A DNA stretch of 64,000 nucleotides from Acidicapsa acidisoli (GTDB taxonomy: Bacteria > Acidobacteriota > Terriglobia > Terriglobales > Acidobacteriaceae): assembly GCF_025685625.1 (NCBI RefSeq), contig NZ_JAGSYI010000006.1, forward strand, positions 124,001 through 188,000, read 5' to 3'. Below are positions 27,235 to 34,981 of the stretch, piece by piece (positions within the stretch are counted from its first letter, which is position 1; each line of letters starts with the position of its first letter). The notes under the pieces were generated by a model. That model searched no databases. It was not told the DNA's origin and was given only the letters and a program-made list of their open reading frames with translations. A program made the translations under genes and the position numbers.

Positions 27235-28662
27235 GTGATTGTGAACAGACGCGAAATCCTCAAGCTTGGCGGCATGGCTCTGGCGCAGGCCGGAGCGTCA
27301 CGAATTCTGTTTGGCGCACAGGCCGCAGCCGTTGAAAGCAAAGCCGATTACACTCTGCGGATCGCTCCGGTGACCGTCGAGCTCGACCGCTCGCATATTC
27401 TTTCGACCATTGGCTACAACGGCATTGCGCCCGGGCCGGTGCTGCGGATGCGCGAGGGTAGGCCGGTCACGGTCGAGGTAATCAACGATACGGATACACC
27501 GGAACTGGTGCATTGGCACGGGATGCTGATCCCTCCGGAGGTCGATGGCACGGAGGAAGAAGGTGCGCCGGTTGTGGCTCCGCGCGGGAAGCGGCGCTTT
27601 AATCTCACTCCCGGACCTGCCGGAAGCCGCTGGTATCACTCCCACGCAATGGCGATGGATGATCTACACAAGGGCGCTTACACCGGTCAGTTTGGCTTTG
27701 TGTATGTCGAGAACGGTCGCGATCCGGGCCAATACGATCAGGAGCTCTTCCTCGCGCTGCGAGACTGGGAGCCGTTTTTTACCGGCACGATGGACGATGA
27801 AGACGACGATACGCATGATGGGCCGTTGCTGGAGAAGCCAGCCACGCTCAATACCGATCCGGACGGCCTTGAAGTTGGTTCGATGACCTACTCGATCAAT
27901 GACAAGGCTCTTGGATCGGGCGAGCCGATCCGTGTCCGCCAGGGCCAGCGGCTGTTGATTCACTTCCTCAATGCCAGCGCGATTGAAAACCGCCGCATTG
28001 CCTTTGCCGGACACCGGATGAAAGTAATCGCGCTGGATGGAAACCCTGTCCCAACTCCGCAATTGCTCGATTCGATCTTTGTCGGCGCGGGTGAACGCAT
28101 TGATGTCGAGGTCGAAATGAAGAATCCTGGGGTCTGGGTTCTTGGCTCGACGGAGAAGACGGTGCGCGAATCGGGACTGGGCGTTGTGGTCGAATACGCG
28201 GACCAGCACCGTCCACCGCAGTGGGTCGATCCGCCTAAAGCGCGCTGGGACTACACCATCTTCGGGGCCGCCGGTTCCAGCTCACCCGCGCCGCAACAGA
28301 CGATCGAGTTGATCTTTGAGAAGATCCCGGGCGGAGCCGGCAAATTCAATTTGTGGCTTGTAAACGGCAAGCCTTATCCGCACGAACGGGAATTTGTGTT
28401 GCAGCAAGGCGCGCGTTATCGGCTTGTCATGCGAAATCGCACAGACGATGCCCATCCCATGCACCTGCACCGCCATCTGTGGGAGCTGGCCGAAATCAAT
28501 GGGAAAAAGACCGCCGGCATAATTAAGGATACGGTTGTCGTGCCGTACTATGGCCGGGCCGTCGTCGACTTTACGGCGGATCAGCCCGGGCTTGCTCTGT
28601 TCCATTGCCATATCCAGCAGCACATGGACTACGGCTTCAAGGCCCTTTTTCGATATGCATAA
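27235..28662 (+). CDS. Tat-exported multicopper oxidase (laccase-like)
   Basis: Periplasmic copper enzyme of 475 residues. A twin-arginine signal (NRREILKLGG) is followed by cupredoxin domains with all four copper motifs: HWHGML, WYHSHAM, HPMHLHRHLWEL and HCHIQQHMDYGF. The set supports one type 1 and a trinuclear type 2/3 site with a Met near the type 1 copper. It oxidises phenolic compounds or metals at the expense of O2; which one cannot be told. Two GTG codons (27235 and 27241) are possible starts, neither with a clear ribosome site. It is divergent from the MoxR operon and 118 bases before the DUF885 gene. Confidence 0.92.
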   Translation: MIVNRREILKLGGMALAQAGASRILFGAQAAAVESKADYTLRIAPVTVELDRSHILSTIGYNGIAPGPVLRMREGRPVTVEVINDTDTPELVHWHGMLIPPEVDGTEEEGAPVVAPRGKRRFNLTPGPAGSRWYHSHAMAMDDLHKGAYTGQFGFVYVENGRDPGQYDQELFLALRDWEPFFTGTMDDEDDDTHDGPLLEKPATLNTDPDGLEVGSMTYSINDKALGSGEPIRVRQGQRLLIHFLNASAIENRRIAFAGHRMKVIALDGNPVPTPQLLDSIFVGAGERIDVEVEMKNPGVWVLGSTEKTVRESGLGVVVEYADQHRPPQWVDPPKARWDYTIFGAAGSSSPAPQQTIELIFEKIPGGAGKFNLWLVNGKPYPHEREFVLQQGARYRLVMRNRTDDAHPMHLHRHLWELAEINGKKTAGIIKDTVVVPYYGRAVVDFTADQPGLALFHCHIQQHMDYGFKALFRYA

Positions 28663-28780
28663 AGGGGATGAATTACACCGTTGTGAGTCCCAGAATCGAG
28701 GCCCCCGAGACCGTAAGCACTGACTTCGCCCGCTGAACTTTTCCGTCCGCGGTTCGAAGTGCTCTGCTAATCTGGTCCGC

Positions 28781-30571
28781 ATGCGTCCCAACCTGCTGGC
28801 TACCACCGCCCTTTTTCTGGCTAGTGTTTCTCCGTTCGCCTCAGCCCAAACGCCCGCAACCCCGCACGAATCCGTGGCATCGCGCCTCGCCGCCCAGAAC
28901 GCCCTCTTTGACGACTCGTGGCAGGCCACCCTCAAGATGAATCCCATCCTGGCGACTGCCGTCGCCGACTATCGCTACAACGACCAACTCGGCGATTACT
29001 CCCTCGCTGCCTCTGCCGCCCGGCACCAGCGCGACCTCGCGGACCTGGCCAGCATCAAGGCCATTGATGCTACAGGCTTTCCCGAGCAGGATCTGATCTC
29101 TCACGACCTCTTTCTCCGCCAGCTCCAGCAGCGCGTCGAGGACTACGACCTCAAAGAGTTCGAGATGCCTCTCAGTGCGTCAGGCGGCGGAGGGGGCATC
29201 CATGCCAACCTCGCTGACCTTCCGCTGTCCATGCCATTCGACTCGGTAAAGCATTACGAGGACTACATCTCTCGCCTCCATCAGATCCCCAAGGCCTTCC
29301 TCCAGACCGAGGATGTCCTCCGCGCCGGCGTGAGCGATCACCTCGTGCCCGTCAATTTCATCGCCGAAAAGATTCCTGGCCAGGCCGAGGGCGTTATCGC
29401 TGCCAACCCCTTCGTCCTGCCGCTGAAGAAATTCCCCGCTAGCTTTTCCGATGCGGAGAAAAAGCGTCTCACGGACGAGATCACATCCACGGTCAACAAT
29501 GAGGTTTTTCCGGCCTACAAGCAGTTTGCTGCCTTCATCACTACGGATTACATCCCCCACACCCGCACTACGCTCTCTATCAACTCCCTCGGCGGAGGCA
29601 AGCGCCGCTACCAGGCCACTCTCCGCCGCTTCACCACGACTGACCTCACAGCCACGCAGATTCACGAAATCGGCCTTAAGGAGGTCGACCGCATCACCGG
29701 AGAGATGACAGCACTCGCCAAGGCCAACGGCTATCCGGACCTCGCCAGCTTCCGCGACCACGTCGAAAACGATCCCAAGTATCAGGCTGTCTCCGCAGAA
29801 GCCATCGTCGAAGACTTCCGCAAGTACATTGCTCAAATGCAGCCGCGCCTGCCTGAACTCTTCAATCTGCTGCCCAAAACCGCCGTCACTGTCGAGCCGA
29901 TCCCGCCCTTCCAGGCTACCGCCGCCACGCATTACCAGGGTGGAACCCCGGATGGCAAGCGTCCCGGCCGCGTCTCCGTCGCGGTTTCTGACCCCACCCA
30001 TCGCAGCTATATCAACGACGAGGCTGTCGCCTATCACGAGGGCGTTCCCGGACACCACCTTCAGATCACTATCCAGCAGTCCCTCACCGGCCTGCCAGAG
30101 TTCCGTAAACATGGCGGAAACTCCGCATACACCGAGGGCTGGGGCCTTTACGCCGAGGAACTCGGCAAAGAGATTGGCTTCTATCAGGACCCAGGCTCCG
30201 ATTATGGCCGCCTTCGTTCGGAGCTATTTCGGGCTGTCCGTCTGGTTGTCGATACCGGCATTCACGACGAGGGCTGGAGCCGCGATCAGGTCGTGGAGTA
30301 TATGCGTGGTTCCCACGCCATCGACGAACCCACCATCCAGGCCGAGACCGACCGCTACATCTCCGGTCCGGGCCAGGCATGTAGCTACAAACTCGGCCAG
30401 CTCAAGATCCGCGAGCTACGCGAACGCGCAAAACAGCAGTTGGGCTCTAAGTTCGACCTGAAGACCTTCCATGACGAAATCCTCTCCGGCGGCGCGCTCC
30501 CGCTCGACCTCCTCGACGCCCGCGTCAACCGCTGGATCAAGGCCCAGCTTCCCGCAATGGCCAGCAACTGA
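28781..30571 (+). CDS. Exported DUF885 protein (predicted metallopeptidase)
   Basis: 596 residues with a signal peptide (LLATTALFLASVSPFASA). It shows the DUF885 core: the early SHDLFLRQLQQRVEDYDL region and the conserved metal-binding segment DEAVAYHEGVPGHHLQITI near residues 413-431, followed by AYTEGWGLYAEELGKEIGFY. The HE...GHH plus a downstream Glu pattern is typical for this family of putative zinc peptidases. Length agrees with exported members (580-620). The ATG at 28781 is kept because the signal peptide starts at it. Substrate unknown. Confidence 0.9.
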   Translation: MRPNLLATTALFLASVSPFASAQTPATPHESVASRLAAQNALFDDSWQATLKMNPILATAVADYRYNDQLGDYSLAASAARHQRDLADLASIKAIDATGFPEQDLISHDLFLRQLQQRVEDYDLKEFEMPLSASGGGGGIHANLADLPLSMPFDSVKHYEDYISRLHQIPKAFLQTEDVLRAGVSDHLVPVNFIAEKIPGQAEGVIAANPFVLPLKKFPASFSDAEKKRLTDEITSTVNNEVFPAYKQFAAFITTDYIPHTRTTLSINSLGGGKRRYQATLRRFTTTDLTATQIHEIGLKEVDRITGEMTALAKANGYPDLASFRDHVENDPKYQAVSAEAIVEDFRKYIAQMQPRLPELFNLLPKTAVTVEPIPPFQATAATHYQGGTPDGKRPGRVSVAVSDPTHRSYINDEAVAYHEGVPGHHLQITIQQSLTGLPEFRKHGGNSAYTEGWGLYAEELGKEIGFYQDPGSDYGRLRSELFRAVRLVVDTGIHDEGWSRDQVVEYMRGSHAIDEPTIQAETDRYISGPGQACSYKLGQLKIRELRERAKQQLGSKFDLKTFHDEILSGGALPLDLLDARVNRWIKAQLPAMASN

Positions 30572-30816
30572 AATCCGTCCCTGCCCCTCAAATTGGATAG
30601 GCGGCGCGACGCTCTCTGATGGAGCGTGTTGGGCCTTGCCACGTGTCGAATGCAAATTCTTGAGCACCACTCGCGTTCGAAATCAAGCCAAGAGGGATGC
30701 AGTTGATGTGTTTGGCATGGTGTTCTCGAAAGATCGACCTGAGCCGGACTCCCACAAAAGTCCACAAAATAAAGTCCAATCGAAATGGACATACCTTATA
30801 AGCTATTGATTCTAAA

Positions 30817-30893
30817 TGGTAGGCGAGGCAGGGCTTGAACCTGCAACCCCCGGCTTAGAAGGCCGGTGCTCTATCCAATTGAGCTACTCGCCC
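30817..30893 (-). tRNA. tRNA-Arg (anticodon TCT)
   Basis: A 77-nt cloverleaf on the minus strand including encoded CCA. Acceptor arms GGGCGAG and CTCGCCT (one G-U pair), anticodon stem CCGGC/GCCGG around loop CTTCTAA, and T arm with GGTTCAAGCC. Anticodon TCT reads AGA/AGG. Confidence 0.97.
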
Positions 30894-30910
30894 ACAGGCT
30901 TACCGCAAAA

Positions 30911-31549
30911 CTATTGTATCGCCTCAAATTTCGTTCGGTGCTTTGTCGGAATCCGCGTGGTTTCATGGATGGCTTTCGCAAAAACTGCCAGCGCCCAGCC
31001 AAGCGATTCATCGGCTTCAGCGGGGGTCGCGCCACAAGCGGATAGGTAGGCTGTGACGCCAAGACCGTCCTGCTCGCCGACGAAGGCGCGCCGAATCACC
31101 AGATCGGCCCGGCAGCGGTGCGCCGTCATCTGCCGAATCCTCTCTACTTTGCTGCGAATCCACGCTTCCAATCGATCGATCTCCGCAAGTGTAACCCGGT
31201 CTCTTGGCAAAAGATCGATATAGCAAGCCACTCCAGCCACGCAATCCAGAGGGTCGGCGTCCATTTCATCCGGATCGCACTGCTCGATACCGCCTTCCAG
31301 GCGCCAGACATCGCATTTGGAGGTCCAAACGGACAAAACTCCTGCTCCATCCTCTTCGCTAGACTCGGGATGTGAATCCGGTCCATTCAACCGCAGAAGA
31401 GCGCCGGACAGCGCGGGAAACAGACTAGCCTCCTCCAAATCGCAGACGCGTTCGGGAAAACATCTCAGATCCACAAACCCCGGCCAAAGCGCATCCAGAA
31501 TTGGCGCCCCGGGGCCGATCTCAACTTCCCAGTCAGCTTCCATCGCCAT
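30911..31549 (-). CDS. Conserved hypothetical protein
   Basis: 212 residues, no signal or membrane segment. I do not recognise a domain. It is acidic, with notable segments ADWEVEIGPGAPILDALWPG at the N-terminus and a Cys/Trp-rich stretch (VWTSKCDVWRLEGGIEQC). Its start overlaps the 3' end of the YheT-like hydrolase gene by 17 bases (or 11 if the second Met is used), and tRNA-Arg follows 17 bases after its stop, so it is probably the second gene of a pair. A real gene is supported by the overlap and by normal composition, not by homology that I can name. Confidence 0.6.
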   Translation of the reverse strand: MAMEADWEVEIGPGAPILDALWPGFVDLRCFPERVCDLEEASLFPALSGALLRLNGPDSHPESSEEDGAGVLSVWTSKCDVWRLEGGIEQCDPDEMDADPLDCVAGVACYIDLLPRDRVTLAEIDRLEAWIRSKVERIRQMTAHRCRADLVIRRAFVGEQDGLGVTAYLSACGATPAEADESLGWALAVFAKAIHETTRIPTKHRTKFEAIQ

Positions 31550-32675
31550 GCCCCGCCACGGCCATCAGATAGCGAACCAACGATGCTTCGGCCCAGTGAC
31601 GGCAATCTCGAGGAACAAATGGAAAGCTCGTCGCATCGCTTCTATTCGTCTTCTGGAGAAATGCGCAATGGCCTCCGTGCTGTGTCTCGACCAGCGTGAC
31701 GGCACGGTTCGCCATCAAGGCGTGTCTCGATTCTTGAGTAAGACGAATGAAGGGGTCATCTAAAGCATGGAGCACCAGCGCTGGAATCGTAATTCGCGCA
31801 ACCACCCTGGCGCTCGCCGCCCGGAAATAATAATCGTCTGCCCCAGAAAATCCGCTGTGGCGCGCCGTGATCCGGTCGTCAAACTCCCGAATCGTCCGGA
31901 TCTGCCCCAAGCCGTCCATGGAATAGATATCCGGAAACAGCTCGGATTTGCGCCGGAACCGCCGCATGAGGTTGCGCAAAAAATGACGCTCGTACATGCA
32001 ATTGGAAGGTTCATGCAGCGCATCGGCGCTGGCTGCCAGATCGATCGCCGGGCTTACTCCCACGACGCCCACCAGCCACTCGGGGGCCTGTGCGCCAAGC
32101 TCACCCGCCAGCTTCAACACCAGATTCCCACCCATCGAATAACCGGCCATAGCCACCCGCCGGAGCCCGTACAGATCTACGAAATAATGCAGCACAGCTT
32201 CCACGTCTGCCGACAATCCGGAGTGGTAGAGCGTGGGAGACCAGGTATCCGTGCCGCCGCAGTTCCGCATATTCATGCGAATGATGTTGCAACCGGCATC
32301 CCAGGCCAGTTGCGTGATTCCAAGGATGTAGCGCGAATCCGAAGAGCCCTCCAAGCCGTGCAGCAGCACTAGAGTCAGCCTATCCGCCCGTACCTGTTCC
32401 GCCTGCCAGTGGCAATGGCACAAAACCCGGCTGCGGTCCGCAGGATCAACGTCAACTGCCACCGGATCATGCGGAATCTCGCGGAGAACGCGCGGCCAGT
32501 AGTTTCCAGCCAAAGTCTGCGCATGACCGCCTCGCAGCCACGACAGCGGTTCAAAGGGCGTAAACCAGTCCGCATGCGGGCGCTCGAAAGACGAATGCCG
32601 CCCGTCGACCTGGCTGGCCGATATGCTCTGCACTGGAGTTGATGAGGAATCGTCCGAAAGAATCGGCGGGATCAC
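31533..32675 (-). CDS. Alpha/beta hydrolase, YheT/EMB8-like
   Basis: About 380 residues of the YheT hydrolase family. The N-terminal signature is PLSWLRGGHAQTLAGNYWPR. The fold shows the oxyanion segment VLLHGLEGSSDSRYI, the nucleophile elbow MAGYSMGGNLVLKLAG (Ser in GxSxG), and later DDPFIRLTQE (acid) and ETQHGGHCAF (His). The open frame reaches 32759 but that part lies in tRNA-His, so the ATG there cannot be the normal start. The first in-frame codon before the conserved domain outside the tRNA is a GTG at 32675, with no strong ribosome site; start uncertain. Substrate unknown, probably a short-chain ester or lipid. Confidence 0.85.
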   Translation of the reverse strand: MIPPILSDDSSSTPVQSISASQVDGRHSSFERPHADWFTPFEPLSWLRGGHAQTLAGNYWPRVLREIPHDPVAVDVDPADRSRVLCHCHWQAEQVRADRLTLVLLHGLEGSSDSRYILGITQLAWDAGCNIIRMNMRNCGGTDTWSPTLYHSGLSADVEAVLHYFVDLYGLRRVAMAGYSMGGNLVLKLAGELGAQAPEWLVGVVGVSPAIDLAASADALHEPSNCMYERHFLRNLMRRFRRKSELFPDIYSMDGLGQIRTIREFDDRITARHSGFSGADDYYFRAASARVVARITIPALVLHALDDPFIRLTQESRHALMANRAVTLVETQHGGHCAFLQKTNRSDATSFPFVPRDCRHWAEASLVRYLMAVAGHGDGS

Positions 32676-32716
32676 GAAGTCGATTAGAACAGAATCTTCT
32701 GGATTTGTGCGAGAAT

Positions 32717-32792
32717 TGGGGCGGCTAGTGGGGATCGAACCCACGACATCCTGAGCCACAGTCAGGCGTTCTGCCGCTGAACTATAGCCGCC
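32717..32792 (-). tRNA. tRNA-His (anticodon GTG)
   Basis: A 76-nt cloverleaf on the minus strand with encoded CCA (32719-32717). Acceptor GGCGGCTA pairs with TAGCCGCC over 8 positions, which gives the extra G-1:C73 pair typical of tRNA-His. Anticodon stem CCTGA/TCAGG around CTGTGGC; anticodon GTG. Confidence 0.97.
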
Positions 32793-32883
32793 ATCCGCAT
32801 GTCTGATTGTAGCATCGAAGCTGAGATACGGTCTTGAGACCGCGATCTGTTTCGCCGCTTCCGGGTGAGGCGGGAGGAAACCA

Positions 32884-33450
32884 ATGCCGTCCTATCAACC
32901 GCAAGGACTCGTCGAGCCGCCCGAACCCAGCCGCAGGGCAGGCCAAACCGCCAGCGCCCGACCCGGAAATCGCTGGAACCAAGGCAGCATGCTTCTGAGC
33001 GACGACCGCCTCCAATGGCTTGAGATTCTTCTCGACGAAGCCTTCGTGATCCCGGGAACCCGCATTCGATTTGGGATCGACGGCATCATCGGCCTTATCC
33101 CCGGCCTGGGAGACGTCCTGGTTGGGATTCTCTCGCTCGTCATTCCACTCGTTGCCTGGATCCGCGGTACTCCCTACATCACCCTCGTGCGAATGCTGAC
33201 CAATGTCTCCATCGGCCTGCTTATCGGAACGATTCCCATCCTCGGCGACGCCTTCGACATCTTCTGGAAGGCCAACCGCCGCAATTACCGACTGCTCACC
33301 CGCTCCATCGCCGAGCCGCACCGCCATACCTGGCGAGACTGGGGCTTCCTTTTCGTTCTTGGCGCAGGCATCGCCATCGTCTTCGCCATTCCTGTTGCCT
33401 TCGTGATCTGGCTTGTGACGATGCTGGCTCACTGGCGGCCTGTTGGTTGA
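32884..33450 (+). CDS. DUF4112 membrane protein
   Basis: 188 residues. After a Pro/Arg-rich polar N-terminus of about 35 residues, the DUF4112 core appears: LLDEAFVIPGTRIRFGIDG, IIGLIPGLGDVLVGILSLVI, VRMLTNVSIGLLIGTIPILG, DAFDIFWKANRRNYRLL. A third hydrophobic stretch (FLFVLGAGIAIVFAIPVAFV) is followed by a short tail. Three or four membrane segments are likely. DUF4112 proteins have no established function. It lies alone between tRNA-His and tRNA-Pro, 92 bases before the latter. Confidence 0.88.
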   Translation: MPSYQPQGLVEPPEPSRRAGQTASARPGNRWNQGSMLLSDDRLQWLEILLDEAFVIPGTRIRFGIDGIIGLIPGLGDVLVGILSLVIPLVAWIRGTPYITLVRMLTNVSIGLLIGTIPILGDAFDIFWKANRRNYRLLTRSIAEPHRHTWRDWGFLFVLGAGIAIVFAIPVAFVIWLVTMLAHWRPVG

Positions 33451-33542
33451 GACCAAGGACAACAATTCCGAGTCAGGGTACAATCGAAGAGTGATTCCGC
33501 ATTCGGACCAACTGAAAGCGGCGTCTATCGAAGGACCGGTAT

Positions 33543-33619
33543 CGGGGCGTAGCGCAGTCTGGTAGCGCATCTGCTTTGGGAGCAGAGGGTCGGGGGTTCG
33601 AATCCCTCCGCCCCGACCA
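33543..33619 (+). tRNA. tRNA-Pro (anticodon TGG)
   Basis: A 77-nt cloverleaf on the plus strand with encoded CCA. Acceptor CGGGGCG pairs with CGCCCCG; anticodon stem TCTGC/GCAGA around TTTGGGA; T arm GGTTCGAATCC. Anticodon TGG. Remnants of an integrase start 88 bases after it. Confidence 0.97.
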
Positions 33620-33706
33620 AAATAAACACAATTCCTTCTATAGCTTAAGATGAACATTCCAGCCGTGGGTACGGTAGCGGATACCGTTTTGCCACACTTT
33701 CTAATT

Positions 33707-34038
33707 ATGGAAGGGAATCTCACCAAGCGAATCGACACACCCGATAGAAGACCCGGTGGTCATCGCTGCAAAAGGGTGATTAAAGCCGAATCGGGTGCTG
33801 GTAAACGGCAGGTCCGAGAGGTATGACTCCGCTATCTACTACCAGGAGTGGCACGAGAATGGGAAACGCAAGCGTCTCTCTGTCGGCAGAGATTCAGACG
33901 CAGCGCATCAACGCCAACTCTTACTTGTATGCCCTCCAGGCCAGGTTCAATACGAGACGCGCCCACATAACGCCGATCGGGCACATCCAAGCCTATCATC
34001 TTGCGGTTTTGGCAGCTTGCGAAGGCAATAGTGTTTGA
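33707..34038 (+). pseudogene. Remnant of a tyrosine recombinase/integrase N-terminal region
   Basis: Three short open stretches in different frames line up as one integrase start. From the ATG at 33707: LTKRIDTPDRRPGGH to about 33783. In a second frame from about 33786: KPNRVLVNGRSERYDSAIYY, then QEWHENGKRKRLSVGRDSDA (to about 33905). In a third frame: NSYLYALQARFNTRRAH to the stop at 34036-34038. The YYxEWxENGKRKRxSVG pattern is typical of the SAM-like core-binding region of tyrosine integrases found in Acidobacteria. At least two frameshifts and loss of the catalytic domain make it dead. It lies next to tRNA-Pro, a usual integration site. Confidence 0.65.
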
Positions 34039-34107
34039 GTAGTGTTGACGAAGAGTTCGCTTCACTCCACAGCGTCTTCAATCCCGCACGCGATCGAAGT
34101 TTCGGGT

Positions 34108-34388
34108 ATGGATGGCCACTTGACTCGCCTCGACACCGCTTTCTTACGCGATCAAGACGACAAAATCTATGTACAAGACAGAATGTTTGAACAAGCGCCG
34201 TTGTCTGGAGTTGGCTGCAGGATGGCGCCAGCGTATACGTGTGCGGTGATGCATCACACATGGCGAAGGACGTAAATGCTACGTTGCATCGCATTGTAGA
34301 AACACAGGGCGGCATGTCGGCGCAGGTGGCCGAAGAATATGTGCATACCCTGAAGGAAGATCATCGCTATCACCGAGACGTGTATTGA
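34108..34388 (+). pseudogene. C-terminal fragment of a CysJ/P450-reductase-type flavoprotein
   Basis: Two frames join to give the NADPH-binding C-terminus of a diflavin reductase: GHLTRLDTAFLRDQDDKIYV then QDRMFEQAPLSG in frame one (34108 to about 34205), then LQDGASVYVCGDASHMAKDV and YVHTLKEDHRYHRDVY with a stop in frame two (34215-34388). The YVCGD, MAKDV and RY.RDVY ends are hallmarks of sulfite reductase flavoprotein and of P450-reductase fusions. The FMN and FAD domains are absent and one frameshift is present, so it is a dead fragment. It cannot serve as a reductase for the tmo cluster. Confidence 0.7.
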
Positions 34389-34526
34389 CGAACCAAGATA
34401 CTGTTCGTCGACTCACAACCAAGTCGTCGACTCACATTCAAGCAGGTGGAAATGCTACTGCTGACACAGAGGGCCTTGGCCACTGCAGTTCGTTGTCTGC
34501 AAGAGAGAATGTTCAGAAATAACGAT

Positions 34527-34920
34527 ATGAAGCTGCGAATCAAAGGAAATTCATTACGACTTCGGGTCACGCGTTCAGAGACAGCTCGCTTGGCACACGC
34601 GGACGAATCGAGAAGACAATCCACTTTGCTCCAGAGGATGGCGCAAAGCGGACGTATGCTTTGGAACACTCAGACGTCATAACAGAGATGTCGCTTCGTT
34701 ACCGGCCGCAAGAGGTTGTGGTCCTGCTCTCGACCGGAGATACGCGCGGATGGTGTGAAAGCGACCAGGTCGGATTCTATCGTGATTTTTCCGTTCGTGG
34801 CGGAGTGCTGGCAGTACTCGTCGAGAAGGACTTTGCCTGTTTAGACGGAAGCGATGCCGACAACGAAGACGCGTTCTGGAATCCAAATCATGGGGCGGCA
34901 CATAGAGCGAACCCAACAGC
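34527..34920 (+). pseudogene. Frameshifted small conserved protein (DUF7009-like)
   Basis: The ATG at 34527 opens MKLRIKGNSLRLRVTRSE, a start I associate with a family of about 120-residue proteins (possibly DUF7009; name uncertain). After some 22 codons the continuation lies in another frame: GRIEKTIHFAPEDG, then SLRYRPQEVVVLLSTGDTRG, and VLVEKDFACLDGSDADNEDA. One insertion or deletion near 34590-34600 explains the break. The normal stop also seems lost, since the second frame runs on to 34999, into the 3' end of the ClC gene. A sequencing error at the frameshift is the alternative. Confidence 0.6.
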
Positions 34921-34981
34921 GTCGTGGTCGACGATGAGCTCTTGGGAACGTGAATTGTTCAACGTTCGAATCCGCCTAGAG

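Noticed and set aside
30572-30816. Possible small gene between the DUF885 gene and tRNA-Arg
   Set aside because: Only short frames without ribosome sites or motifs; treated as intergenic.
34108-34388. Flavoreductase fragment as the missing reductase of the tmo cluster
   Set aside because: It is a frameshifted C-terminal relic of a diflavin enzyme, 15 kb away; tmoF proteins are ferredoxin-FAD reductases of another type.
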